Positions 8,594 to 16,795 of a DNA stretch of 64,000 nt are shown here, in pieces (position 1 is the first letter of the stretch; every line of letters starts with the position of its first letter). The stretch lies in the NCBI RefSeq assembly GCF_038561965.1, contig NZ_CP139348.1, positions 2,294,001 through 2,358,000 on the forward strand, read 5' to 3'. Below the pieces are notes generated by a model. It saw only the letters and a program-made list of their open reading frames with translations. It did no database searches and had not been told where the DNA came from. The position numbers were made by a program, and so were the translations under genes. The DNA comes from Stutzerimonas stutzeri (GTDB lineage: Bacteria > Pseudomonadota > Gammaproteobacteria > Pseudomonadales > Pseudomonadaceae).

Positions 8594-9507
8594 TGAATGC
8601 CGCGCGGCTGGTCCTCGCGCTGTGCTTGACCCTGTGCTGCGCGTTGGCGCAGGCGGATGTGGTCAAGGTGCGTGCCTTCGATGACATCATCGAGTCCGGC
8701 GTGCTCAAGGTGGCGATGTACGAGAGCTTTCCCCCGTACAGCTACCAGCAGGACGGCGAGCCGCGTGGAGTCGATGTAGAGCTTGCGGGCAAGCTCGCCG
8801 ATGGCCTGGGCCTGAAGCTGCAAGTGTTGTGGGTGACACCGGACGAGACTCTGGACGATGACCTGCGCAATTTCATCTGGAAAGGGCACTACCTAAGGCC
8901 GGACGTACTGGCCGACGTGATGCTGCGTGTGCCCTATGACCGCGAGTTCGCCTACAAGCGTAACGAGCTCGGCGAGATGATCAACGAACTGGTGGTGATG
9001 TTTGGTCCCTACCAGCGCGAGCGCTGGCAGGCGGCCTACGACGACCAGCGCATCGATGAGGTCCCCAGCGTGGCGATCTTCCAGTACCACCCGATTGGCG
9101 TCGAGGTCGATAGCGTGCCCTCGTTCTACCTGTCCTCGGTATTCGAAGGCCGGTTGGCAAAGAACACCCACCATTACCCGAGCGTGTCGCAGGCGTTCGC
9201 CGCCATGCAGCAAGGCGAGGTAGACGCCACCATGGCCATGCGCGGAGAAGTTGAATGGTTGCTCGCCCAGGCCGGCGACGACCATCTGAAACTCGCCGAG
9301 AACGCCTATCCGAACATGGGCAAGCAGGTCTGGGACCTGGGCATGGCAGTGCATGAGTCGAACCGGCAGCTGGCGTACGCGCTGGAAGAAGTTCTCGAGC
9401 CGCTGATTCTCGATGGCGAGTTGGAAAAGCTCTACGCCCGCCACGGATTGACCTACGAATTGCCCGGGTTGTACCAGGATGTGGAGAGCGACGTGGCCGG
9501 GCACTGA
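8593..9507 (+). CDS. Quinoprotein-dehydrogenase-associated periplasmic binding protein (MoxJ-like)
   Basis: A 304-residue protein with signal peptide ending ALAQA and a type 2 periplasmic binding fold: an early SGVLKVAMYESFPPYSY segment, then GVDVELAGKLADGLGL, as in extracellular amino-acid-type binding proteins. No permease or ATPase is nearby, so it is not an ordinary ABC component. The family of dehydrogenase-associated binding proteins includes MoxJ/XoxJ of methylotrophs, thought to help activate or load the dehydrogenase. The start codon overlaps the stop of the cytochrome gene. The P. putida counterpart I recall is PP_2676 in the ped cluster. Confidence 0.88.
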   Translation: MNAARLVLALCLTLCCALAQADVVKVRAFDDIIESGVLKVAMYESFPPYSYQQDGEPRGVDVELAGKLADGLGLKLQVLWVTPDETLDDDLRNFIWKGHYLRPDVLADVMLRVPYDREFAYKRNELGEMINELVVMFGPYQRERWQAAYDDQRIDEVPSVAIFQYHPIGVEVDSVPSFYLSSVFEGRLAKNTHHYPSVSQAFAAMQQGEVDATMAMRGEVEWLLAQAGDDHLKLAENAYPNMGKQVWDLGMAVHESNRQLAYALEEVLEPLILDGELEKLYARHGLTYELPGLYQDVESDVAGH

Positions 9508-9561
9508 CCGGTTGCGCCATGCCGATCCGTTCCGTTGCGGATCGCCGTTCGAGGAGTCGAC

Positions 9562-10308
9562 ATGAGCATCCGAGTCTTGCTGCTGCTGTTTGCCTTCCAC
9601 GCATCGAGCGCATCAGCGTTCGAGCCTGACCCGCTGCAATCGGTGATGTGGGAGTACCACCACAAGGGCTTGCTCAACAGCGAGCCCTACGTGTTCGATG
9701 AGCGCATTCAGGTACACGTGCCCCCGTTCGCCGAGGATTCGCGCCAGGTGCCGGTGCATATCGACGCCCGTGCCCTGGGTGACGAGGTGGTGCGCATCGA
9801 AGCCTGGGCCGACCTCAACCCCATCCCGCGGATCTTCACCTTTACCCCAGGCGAGCAGGTCGTGCCGCTGGTGGCCATTCGCATTCGGGTGCAACAGGCG
9901 ACGCCGATCCGTGCCGCTGTGCTGACCCGCGATGGCGTCTGGCACATCGGCTCGGCGCGGGTCGAAGCGGCCGGCGGTGGCTGCACGGCGCCGAGCGTCG
10001 TGCGCGCGCAGGCTGGTTGGGAAGACCACCTGGGCGAGGTGGTTGGTGCACGCTTTCCCCGCGGCGAATTCAGCCGGCTGCGCCTGCAGATATCCCATCC
10101 CATGGATAACGGTCTGGTCGGTGGTATTCCTGAGTTTTTTCTCAACCAGGCCGAGCTGCGCGATGCAGACGGCAAGGTCATGGCGGAGCTGGAGCTGTAT
10201 CCCGCGGTTGCCGAGAACCCGAACCTGAGCCTGGAAGTGAAGGGTGGTCAGGAAACCCATCTGTGGCTGCGCGACAACAACGGCAACGAGTTCGAAGCCG
10301 CATTCTGA
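9562..10308 (+). CDS. SoxYZ-like carrier protein of quinoprotein systems
   Basis: A 248-residue secreted protein (signal peptide MSIRVLLLLFAFHASSASA) in which a SoxY-like domain (about 22-140) is fused to a SoxZ-like domain (about 148-248). The SoxY part ends in GGGC (G138-C141), matching the carrier cysteine arm of sulfur-oxidation SoxY. True SoxYZ carries sulfur intermediates on that cysteine; in this family the cargo is unknown. No other sox genes are seen here. The start at 9562 has GAGGAG upstream. It lies between the MoxJ-like protein and the zinc hydrolase, the same order I recall from P. putida ped genes. Confidence 0.88.
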   Translation: MSIRVLLLLFAFHASSASAFEPDPLQSVMWEYHHKGLLNSEPYVFDERIQVHVPPFAEDSRQVPVHIDARALGDEVVRIEAWADLNPIPRIFTFTPGEQVVPLVAIRIRVQQATPIRAAVLTRDGVWHIGSARVEAAGGGCTAPSVVRAQAGWEDHLGEVVGARFPRGEFSRLRLQISHPMDNGLVGGIPEFFLNQAELRDADGKVMAELELYPAVAENPNLSLEVKGGQETHLWLRDNNGNEFEAAF

Positions 10309-10356
10309 ATCGCGCCGCGAAACCTGTGAGCGAGCAAACCTAGCCAAGGAGGCGTC

Positions 10357-11286
10357 ATGCGCCTGTTCATGTTGATCTTCGCCTTCTGCCTGACGCTGCC
10401 CGTACAGGCCGAGCTGAGCTACACGCTGCAACCACGGCAAATCGCCGATGACGTCTGGTTGCTGGAAGGTTCGACGGATAACTTCGACAAGCGCAATGGC
10501 GGCAATATCGTCAATACGGGGTTCGTTGTCGGTGAAGCAGGGGTGATCGTTATCGACAGCGGGCCGTCCAGGCTCTACGGCGAGGCAATGCGTGCGGCCA
10601 TTGCCCGCGTCACCGACCGCCCGGTCATCAAGGTTCTGCTCACCCACCATCACCCTGATCACGTGCTGGGCAACCAGGCCTTTGCCGATGTGCCCATTGC
10701 TGCGCTGGCTGGCACCACCGAGTTGCTGCGCGAGCAGGGCAACGCGATGGCCGAGAACATGTATCGCCTGGTTGGCGACTGGATGCGCGGCACTGAAGTC
10801 GTGTTGCCAAGCGAAACCGTTGAGCCGGGCACGCTGGAAGTGGCTGGGCGCTCCCTGCGCTTGCTGGCACTCCAGGGGCATACCGGCGCCGATCTGGCCA
10901 TTCTCGACGAACGCAGCGGTGTGCTCTTCGCCGGCGACATTCTCTTCTACCAGCGCGCCTTGACCACACCGAACAGCCCTGGTTTGAACGTCTGGCTGGA
11001 TGATCTGACAACCCTCGAAGCGTTGCCCTGGAAACGCCTGGTTGCCGGCCACGGCCCGGTAGCGGATGACGCCGAGCCGTTCCGGCAGATGCGCGATTAC
11101 CTTGGCTGGTTAGACGGGCTACTGCGCGATGCTGCGAGCAGCGGGGCGGATATGAATGAGGTGATCCAAAGCCCGATCCCCGAGCGTTTCGCCGGTATCA
11201 GCCTGACGCGGTACGAGCTAATTCGCAGCGTCAGCCATCTGTATCCGCGTTACGAGGTCGAAGCGCTGGAACGCGTCGACCAGTAA
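10357..11286 (+). CDS. Quinoprotein-relay metallo-beta-lactamase-fold hydrolase
   Basis: A 309-residue precursor with signal peptide MRLFMLIFAFCLTLPVQA. The zinc site motif THHHPDH is at residues 96-102, followed by LQGHTGADL, FAGDILF and VAGHGP, which supply the further metal ligands of the fold. The closest functional analogue is SoxH, associated with sulfur oxidation; here it accompanies the SoxYZ-like carrier, suggesting that the pair works on a common thioester- or persulfide-type adduct. That is inference. AAGGAGG lies five bases before the ATG. It converges on the binding-protein gene with 8 bases between stops. Confidence 0.9.
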   Translation: MRLFMLIFAFCLTLPVQAELSYTLQPRQIADDVWLLEGSTDNFDKRNGGNIVNTGFVVGEAGVIVIDSGPSRLYGEAMRAAIARVTDRPVIKVLLTHHHPDHVLGNQAFADVPIAALAGTTELLREQGNAMAENMYRLVGDWMRGTEVVLPSETVEPGTLEVAGRSLRLLALQGHTGADLAILDERSGVLFAGDILFYQRALTTPNSPGLNVWLDDLTTLEALPWKRLVAGHGPVADDAEPFRQMRDYLGWLDGLLRDAASSGADMNEVIQSPIPERFAGISLTRYELIRSVSHLYPRYEVEALERVDQ

Positions 11287-11294
11287 CACTCACA

Positions 11295-12533
11295 TCACTC
11301 CAGCTGGAGCTGATCACCGCGCTCCTGCTGCCACTCGTCCAGGCTTGGTGCAGCCGCTTCGCCGTCCATGCGATGGATGATGGTGAAGTAATCCTGTTTG
11401 AAGCGGTCCTGCATGATCTCGCTGCGGTTCCTGACCCGCACTGCGTAGATGCTTTGCACGTTCTGGTGGTCGAAGTCGCGCCAGTGCTGCTCGTCTTTGA
11501 GTAGCTGATAACGATGGTTTTCCAACCGTGCGATCACCGCTTCTGTGGCAGTGCTGCCAGCGCGTTGGGCGGCGTCTGCCCATTGCCGGACGATGCCATA
11601 GGCGGACGCAGCGGTGCTGCCGGGATAGGCTTGGTGCTGGGCGATGTAGCGATCAGCGAATGCCTGGCCTTCGGTGCTGCCGACCAGCTGTGGCACGCGC
11701 CAGGTCCAGGCCTCTGTACCGATGACGTGTTCCATCACCAGCGGCCCGGCCTGTTCGACGATGCTCTGGGTCAGGTTGGGCACGATGATCTGCATGCGTT
11801 TGCCCAGTTCCAGGGTGTGCGCCAAACGCATGGTCTGCACCAGATCCTCCCCCAGCAGCACGATCACCAATACATCCGCATTGCTCGAGGCGGCTTTCTG
11901 CAGAGCGGCCAGGTAATCGCCGCGCCGCGCGCCGCGCTCGGCGATTTTCGAATAGCCGTGGCGCGCTCGGTCGCGGCTCTTGGTCGCTTCGCGCAAAGCC
12001 TGCTCCATGCTGCGACCCCAGGCATCGTCAAGGCTGACGTAGTGATAGCGCCGGTTGGGCATGTGCCAGCTGAGGTATTCGCCGAGTACGCGAGCGCTCA
12101 TCCAGGCGCTGTTGGACTCACGAAACAGGTGGCGATGCCCATCGCGGCCGGTGATTTCGTTGGCGTAGCCGAGCGTGGGGAAATAGAGCAGCCCGAGTTC
12201 GCGTGCGCGCTGGCCGGCGGCGAGGGCTTCCTCACTATTGGCGCCGCCGAACACCATCGCCGCGCCCTGATTGGCGAAGCGCTCGACATTGGCCTGTGCT
12301 TTTTCGGCACGTGCGGCGGAGTTCAGGCTGACCAGCTGCAGAGGCTGGCCCAGCAGGCCGCCACGCCCGTTGATCTCATCGACTGCCAGCAAGGCGCCGC
12401 GGCTGAGTTCCAGTCCTTCGGATTTGTAATTGCCGGTACTCGGGTAGTTGAGCCCGATACGGATCGGTTCGGCTGCGTGCGTGTTTGTTGCGGTAAATGC
12501 GACGAGGGCGATGGCCAGGGAGCGGCGAAACAT
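11295..12533 (-). CDS. Orphan periplasmic binding protein, branched-chain/urea type
   Basis: A 412-residue protein with signal peptide (MFRRSLAIALVAFTATNTHA) and a type 1 periplasmic binding fold as in LivJ, UrtA and FmdD: IRIGLNYPSTGNYKSEG at the start of the mature chain, GGLLGQPLQLVSL, and MVFGGANSEEALAAG. Partner permease and ATPase genes are absent from the window. It is divergent from the lanthanide-type dehydrogenase gene, sharing a 277-base regulatory region, so co-regulation is plausible. Its ligand is not predictable; urea, amides, amino acids or a signalling role for a sensor are possible. Confidence 0.88.
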   Translation of the reverse strand: MFRRSLAIALVAFTATNTHAAEPIRIGLNYPSTGNYKSEGLELSRGALLAVDEINGRGGLLGQPLQLVSLNSAARAEKAQANVERFANQGAAMVFGGANSEEALAAGQRARELGLLYFPTLGYANEITGRDGHRHLFRESNSAWMSARVLGEYLSWHMPNRRYHYVSLDDAWGRSMEQALREATKSRDRARHGYSKIAERGARRGDYLAALQKAASSNADVLVIVLLGEDLVQTMRLAHTLELGKRMQIIVPNLTQSIVEQAGPLVMEHVIGTEAWTWRVPQLVGSTEGQAFADRYIAQHQAYPGSTAASAYGIVRQWADAAQRAGSTATEAVIARLENHRYQLLKDEQHWRDFDHQNVQSIYAVRVRNRSEIMQDRFKQDYFTIIHRMDGEAAAPSLDEWQQERGDQLQLE

Positions 12534-12685
12534 GGCTCGTATCCTTCTGAGCGAGGGGACGTCCGTTTTAGGGCCTAGGCCAGCACAGCGGAATACTCTT
12601 TTCTGGCCGGATCGCTGCGACTTCGGTGCCGCTGATCATCGATACGGCCCTTAAAGCCACGGGTTTCGTGGCCTGCGAAGGCGTA

Positions 12686-12718
12686 TTGCTACCAAGGGAG
12701 TAGGAAAATCGGTACTGC
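12686..12718 (+). promoter_or_regulatory. Candidate operator upstream of pedH
   Basis: TTGCTACCA (12686-12694) exactly repeats the half-site found between pedE and pedF, and GGTACT begins 17 bases after GCTACC, the same N17 spacing. It overlaps TACCAAGGGAG (12690-12700), which is also present upstream of pedF at 8032-8042. The site ends about 92 bases before the pedH start codon. Confidence 0.55.
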
Positions 12719-12763
12719 GGGCAATTGTTGCCGAGGCGGTGCAAACCAAGAATCAACCTCAGA

Positions 12764-12780
12764 CCGGGAAAACTTCCCGG
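12764..12780. promoter_or_regulatory. Palindrome CCGGGAA-AAC-TTCCCGG in the pedH leader
   Basis: A perfect 7-bp inverted repeat with a 3-base centre, 30 bases before the pedH ATG. Its core matches the GGGAANNCTTCCC palindrome upstream of pedE. In RNA it would form a short stable hairpin close to the ribosome binding site. Confidence 0.5.
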
Positions 12781-12810
12781 CATAACAATGAACCCGCAGA
12801 GGTAGCCGCA

Positions 12811-14589
12811 ATGAAGCACACCGGTCTTCGCAAGCCCTTCGCCTTGACGGCGCTATGCGCCGCGGTGGCGATGTCCAGCCTGCACGCCTGGGCCGTAACC
12901 GACCAGGAAATCCTCAACGACGCCAAGTCTACCGACCAGATCGTGACCAACGGTATAGGTTTGCAGGGCCAGCGCTACAGCACGCTGGACGCGTTGAACG
13001 CCAATAACATCAATCAATTGCGGCCGGTTTGGGGCTTCTCTCTGGGCGGTGAAAAGCAGCGCGGTCAGGAAGCGCAGCCGCTGATCAAGGACGGTGTGAT
13101 GTACATCACCGGTTCTTACTCCCGTGTCTACGCGGTCGATGCCCGCACCGGCAAGGAACTGTGGCAGTACGATGCGCGCCTGCCCGACGGCATCATGCCG
13201 TGCTGTGACGTGATCAACCGTGGCGTGGCGCTGTATGACGATCTGGTGATCTTCGGCACGCTGGATGCCAAGCTGGTGGCGCTGAACAAGGACACCGGCA
13301 AGGTCGTCTGGAAGAAAACCGTTGCTGACTACAAGGCTGGTTATTCACTGACAGCCGCTCCGCTGGTGGTCAAGGGCAAGCTCATTACCGGTGTTTCCGG
13401 TGGCGAATTCGGCGTGGTCGGCAAGGTCGAAGCGTACAACCCGAAGAACGGCGAGCTGCTCTGGACCCGTCCCACGGTCGAAGGCCACATGGGCTACGTG
13501 TGGAAGGATGGGAAGAAGGTCGAGAGCGGTATTTCCGGCGGCGAAGCAGGCAAGACCTGGCCGGGCGATCTTTGGAAAACCGGCGGCGCGGCTCCGTGGC
13601 TGGGTGGCTACTACGACCCGGACACCGACTCCCTGCTGTTCGGTACCGGCAACCCGGCGCCGTGGAACTCGCACCTGCGTCCTGGCGACAACCTGTACTC
13701 GTCCTCGCGTCTGGCGCTGGACCCGAACGACGGCTCGATCAAGTGGCACTTCCAGACCACACCGCATGACGGCTGGGACTATGACGGCGTCAACGAGCTG
13801 GTCTCCTTCGACTATCAGGAAGGCGGCAAGACCATCAAGGCAGCTGGTACTGCCGACCGCAACGGCTTCTTCTACGTACTTGATCGCACCAATGGCAAGT
13901 TCATCCGTGGCTTTCCGTTCGTCGACAAGATCACCTGGGCCAAGGGCCTGGACAAGAACGGCCGGCCCATCTATGACGATGCCAACCGTCCGGGTTCACC
14001 CAACGACGCTGGCGCGCAGGGCAAGACTGTAACCGTGGCGCCGTCGTTCCTCGGCGGCAAGAACTGGATGCCGATGGCATACAGCCAGGACACCGGGCTG
14101 TTCTATGTTCCCTCCAACGAGTGGAGCATGGACATCTGGAACGAAGGCACCGCGTACAAGAAAGGCGCAGCCTACCTGGGCGCCGGTTTCACCATTCATC
14201 CGCTCAACGATGACTACATCGGTGTGCTGCGCGCCATCGATCCGAAGACCGGCAAAGAAGTCTGGCGCTACAACAACTACGCGCCGCTGTGGGGCGGTGT
14301 GCTGGCCACCAAGGGCAACCTGGTGTTCACCGGCAACCCCGAAGGCTTCCTGATGGCCTTCGACGCCAAGTCCGGCAAGAAACTCTATGAGTTCAACACC
14401 GGCTCGGGTGTCATCGGTTCTCCGGTTACCTGGGAAATGGACGGCGAGCAATACGTCTCCGTTCTCTCCGGCTGGGGTGGTGCAGTCCCGCTCTGGGGCG
14501 GCGAGGTTGCCAAGCGAGTGAAGGAGTTCAACCAGGGCGGCATGGTCTGGACCTTCAAGCTGCCGAAGGATCAGGTCGCCAAGCGCTGA
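12811..14589 (+). CDS. pedH: PQQ-dependent alcohol dehydrogenase, lanthanide type (PedH-like)
   Basis: A 592-residue periplasmic quinoprotein with signal peptide ending near HAWA (residue 28). It shows the propeller repeats, the vicinal disulfide C131-C132, metal-site Glu in SGGEFG, and catalytic D323 in PHDGWDYDGVNE. Residue 325 is Asp (bases 13783-13785), the extra carboxylate that XoxF and PedH use to bind La-Nd, unlike Ser in the paralogue at 5974-7845. It should oxidise alcohols with a rare-earth cofactor and donate to the same cytochrome. ATG at 12811 is preceded by GAGG and starts a normal signal peptide. Two hairpins terminate it. Confidence 0.93.
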   Translation: MKHTGLRKPFALTALCAAVAMSSLHAWAVTDQEILNDAKSTDQIVTNGIGLQGQRYSTLDALNANNINQLRPVWGFSLGGEKQRGQEAQPLIKDGVMYITGSYSRVYAVDARTGKELWQYDARLPDGIMPCCDVINRGVALYDDLVIFGTLDAKLVALNKDTGKVVWKKTVADYKAGYSLTAAPLVVKGKLITGVSGGEFGVVGKVEAYNPKNGELLWTRPTVEGHMGYVWKDGKKVESGISGGEAGKTWPGDLWKTGGAAPWLGGYYDPDTDSLLFGTGNPAPWNSHLRPGDNLYSSSRLALDPNDGSIKWHFQTTPHDGWDYDGVNELVSFDYQEGGKTIKAAGTADRNGFFYVLDRTNGKFIRGFPFVDKITWAKGLDKNGRPIYDDANRPGSPNDAGAQGKTVTVAPSFLGGKNWMPMAYSQDTGLFYVPSNEWSMDIWNEGTAYKKGAAYLGAGFTIHPLNDDYIGVLRAIDPKTGKEVWRYNNYAPLWGGVLATKGNLVFTGNPEGFLMAFDAKSGKKLYEFNTGSGVIGSPVTWEMDGEQYVSVLSGWGGAVPLWGGEVAKRVKEFNQGGMVWTFKLPKDQVAKR

Positions 14590-14605
14590 TAAGCCTGTGA
14601 AGCAG

Positions 14606-14628
14606 AAACCCGGCGATCCGTCGGGTTT
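14606..14628 (+). terminator. First hairpin after pedH
   Basis: AAACCCG (14606-14612) pairs with CGGGTTT (14622-14628), 17 bases after the stop codon. There is no long T-run, so it may stabilise the 3' end rather than terminate alone. Confidence 0.5.
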
Positions 14629-14632
14629 CCGC

Positions 14633-14672
14633 AAACGAAAACCCTGGTCGTCGTGGCCGGGGTTTTTCGTTT
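14633..14672. terminator. Bidirectional terminator between pedH and the AraC gene
   Basis: AAACGAAAACCC pairs with GGGGTTTTTCGTTT around a 14-base loop. T-rich tails occur on both strands, which serves the convergent pedH and AraC-type genes. Confidence 0.8.
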
Positions 14673-14691
14673 GTGCGGTAGGCCGTGGCTT

Positions 14692-15621
14692 TCAGGCCTG
14701 ACGATAGGCGCTGGGCGTGATGCCCACCGCGCGGCGGAAAACCTGAGAGAAATGACTCGGGCTTGAATAGCCCACCTCCAATCCGATTTCGATAACGCTG
14801 CGCTGTGTTTCGATCAACAGTTGCCGAGCTCGTGCCATGCGTAAGCCGATGAAGAACTGCGACGGCGCCAGGCCGGTGGCACGTTTGAACATCCGGCTGA
14901 AGTGGTATTCGCTCAACTCAACGGTACCAGCCAGCCTGGCAAGGCTGAACTCATCAGCCAGCTGCGCGTTCATTACGTCGATAACTCGCCGCAGCTTGTA
15001 GGCCTGCAAGGCATTGCTACGGCGGATGTCGCCTTGCGGATCCCGGTAGTGGCGCAGCAGATGCACGGCCAGTGCCTGGGCCAGGCCACGCAGGCACAGC
15101 AGGCTGGGCTGGCGCTGATCGAGCAACTCGTGGTGCAGTTTCTCCATCAACCAGCGAACCGTTTCGTCCCGCGCCCCTGAAACATCGAGCAGGCCGATCG
15201 CTGTGCGCTGTGGTCCGAGCAACTCACGTGCCGCCTGTTCAATGAGCGGCAGTCCGAGGTACAGGTGCATCACCTCGAAGCGCTCGCCTTCCAGCGTCTC
15301 CCAGCGCATTTCGTATGGCTCGTGAGTATCGGTCAGAAAGAAGTCGCCGGCCGTGACGGTGGCCTCGCTCCACGGCTCATCCAGCGCGCGCTCCTCGACT
15401 CGTGCCGTGCCGGCCAGCACCAGCACCAGCAGCGGTTCAACTACCGCCGGCACCTGAATCGGCTCGACGATCGTGCGATGGCTGAAGAGCTGCACCACAA
15501 CGTCCTGCAGCGGCGTCTGCAGGATGGTTGCCCGCGTTTCACCAGGCAGGTAATGGCTCATCGCCCGGGCCGGGGCGCGGCCAGTATCTGACAGGGGAGG
15601 GGCATTGGATGGCCGAGGCAC
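14692..15621 (-). CDS. AraC-family transcriptional regulator
   Basis: About 309 residues: an N-terminal cupin-like sensing domain (roughly 50-180) and a C-terminal double helix-turn-helix with the family pattern SEYHFSRMFKRATGLAPSQF and VGYSSPSHFSQVFRRAVGI. It binds DNA as an effector-responsive activator. GTG at 15621 is chosen because GGAG lies seven bases upstream; ATG at 15561 (MSHYLPGE) is an alternative that would shorten it by 20 residues. It is divergent from the SDR gene and probably controls it, as often seen for AraC regulators beside single catabolic genes. Confidence 0.88.
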   Translation of the reverse strand: MPRPSNAPPLSDTGRAPARAMSHYLPGETRATILQTPLQDVVVQLFSHRTIVEPIQVPAVVEPLLVLVLAGTARVEERALDEPWSEATVTAGDFFLTDTHEPYEMRWETLEGERFEVMHLYLGLPLIEQAARELLGPQRTAIGLLDVSGARDETVRWLMEKLHHELLDQRQPSLLCLRGLAQALAVHLLRHYRDPQGDIRRSNALQAYKLRRVIDVMNAQLADEFSLARLAGTVELSEYHFSRMFKRATGLAPSQFFIGLRMARARQLLIETQRSVIEIGLEVGYSSPSHFSQVFRRAVGITPSAYRQA

Positions 15622-15951
15622 GAGGGATCTCCAGAACAAAAACCGCAAGCGGCTGGCCTCGCTAGCCTAGCGTAGCGGCTGCCTGATGCGGCGGCTCAAG
15701 GATATTTACGGTTCATTCCCACGCCGGCGAATGGGCGCGCAAACCGTGGGGTGGGCTCTGGTACATCATCCAGGCGCGCGGTTTTGGCGGGCTAGCGCCC
15801 GGCCTATAGGTGTCCGCATGCCCCACTGTTGCGCGCAGAACTGCAACAGCCAGCGCAAGCCTGCAAAAGCCCGGCCTGTGTCGATGACCGAGACTGAACC
15901 CGTCACTAACGAAGGCGCCGTATGGCGCCCCGGTATCGGGAGGAGAGCACC
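15622..15951. other. Divergent intergenic region between AraC regulator and SDR
   Basis: A 330-base non-coding region. It holds a small inverted repeat CGCTA-GCC-TAGCG (15660-15672) near the regulator gene and a GGCGCC-GTAT-GGCGCC hairpin (15914-15929) 22 bases before the SDR start. I see no coding potential and no clear sigma-70 promoter. Confidence 0.5.
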
Positions 15952-16716
15952 ATGATCGATTCGAAGCATACTGTCGCCCAGGAAGTCGAAGGCAAGGTCG
16001 CGCTGGTCACCGGCGCCGCCAGCGGCATCGGCCGGGCGATCGCCTGGCTGCTGCACGAGCGCGGCGCCAAGGTTGTCGCCGAGGACATCAATCCGGCCGT
16101 CGAGCACCTCGCTCGGCCGGGGCTGGTGCCGCTGCTGGCAGACATCACCGAGGATGGCGCAGCCGAGCATGCGGTCGGGTTGGCAATCGAACATTTCGGC
16201 CAGCTGGATATTCTGGTCAATAACGCCGGCATCATTATCAACAAGAACGTGGTGGACATGACCCGCCAGGACTGGGAGCGCATTCAAGCGGTCAACGCCA
16301 CCGCGGCCTTCCTGCATTGCCGTGAAGCGGTCAAGGCAATGATGCCCAACCGCTCGGGGGCGATCGTCAATATCGCTTCCTACGCGTCCTACTTCGCCTT
16401 TCCGACCATCGCGGCTTACACGGCATCGAAAGGCGCATTGGCACAGCTGACCCGAACGCTGGCGCTGGAGGTGATCGAGCATGGCATTCGGGTCAATGCC
16501 ATCGGCGTGGGTGACGTGGTGACCAACATCCTCAACGATGTGGTCGAGGACGGCCCGGGCTTTCTTGCGCAGCATGGACAAGCCGCACCCATCGGTCGTG
16601 CGGCGCAGCCGGAAGAGATCGCCGAGATCGTCGCGTTCCTCGCCTCGGAGCGGGCGAGCTTCATGGTCGGCTCGGTAGTCATGGCTGATGGCGGCATGAC
16701 GGTAACGGCCGGCTGA
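15952..16716 (+). CDS. Short-chain dehydrogenase/reductase
   Basis: A 254-residue classical SDR. The nucleotide-binding TGAASGIG, the structural NNAG, and the catalytic Ser-Tyr-Lys set (IASYAS and AAYTASK) are all visible. D-I-N after the second strand (VAEDIN) suggests NAD(H) rather than NADP(H). The substrate, an alcohol or ketone, is not predictable. GGAGGAG precedes the ATG at 15952. A terminator follows, so it is a one-gene transcript, likely regulated by the divergent AraC protein. Confidence 0.9.
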   Translation: MIDSKHTVAQEVEGKVALVTGAASGIGRAIAWLLHERGAKVVAEDINPAVEHLARPGLVPLLADITEDGAAEHAVGLAIEHFGQLDILVNNAGIIINKNVVDMTRQDWERIQAVNATAAFLHCREAVKAMMPNRSGAIVNIASYASYFAFPTIAAYTASKGALAQLTRTLALEVIEHGIRVNAIGVGDVVTNILNDVVEDGPGFLAQHGQAAPIGRAAQPEEIAEIVAFLASERASFMVGSVVMADGGMTVTAG

Positions 16717-16738
16717 TGGCGTTACCGACGCAGAAACA

Positions 16739-16770
16739 CGAACCCCGCCAGATGGCGGGGTTCGTTGTTT
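16739..16770 (+). terminator. Rho-independent terminator after SDR
   Basis: CGAACCCCGCCA pairs perfectly with TGGCGGGGTTCG around a 2-base centre and is followed by TTGTTT. It lies between the convergent SDR and fabI genes. Confidence 0.85.
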
Positions 16771-16795
16771 GCAAGATCGGCTGTCGAGTTACCGA

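Noticed and set aside
9613..11052. Minus-strand frame of 479 codons
   Set aside because: It covers the SoxYZ-like and hydrolase genes in antisense; both of those have signal peptides, motifs and ribosome sites.
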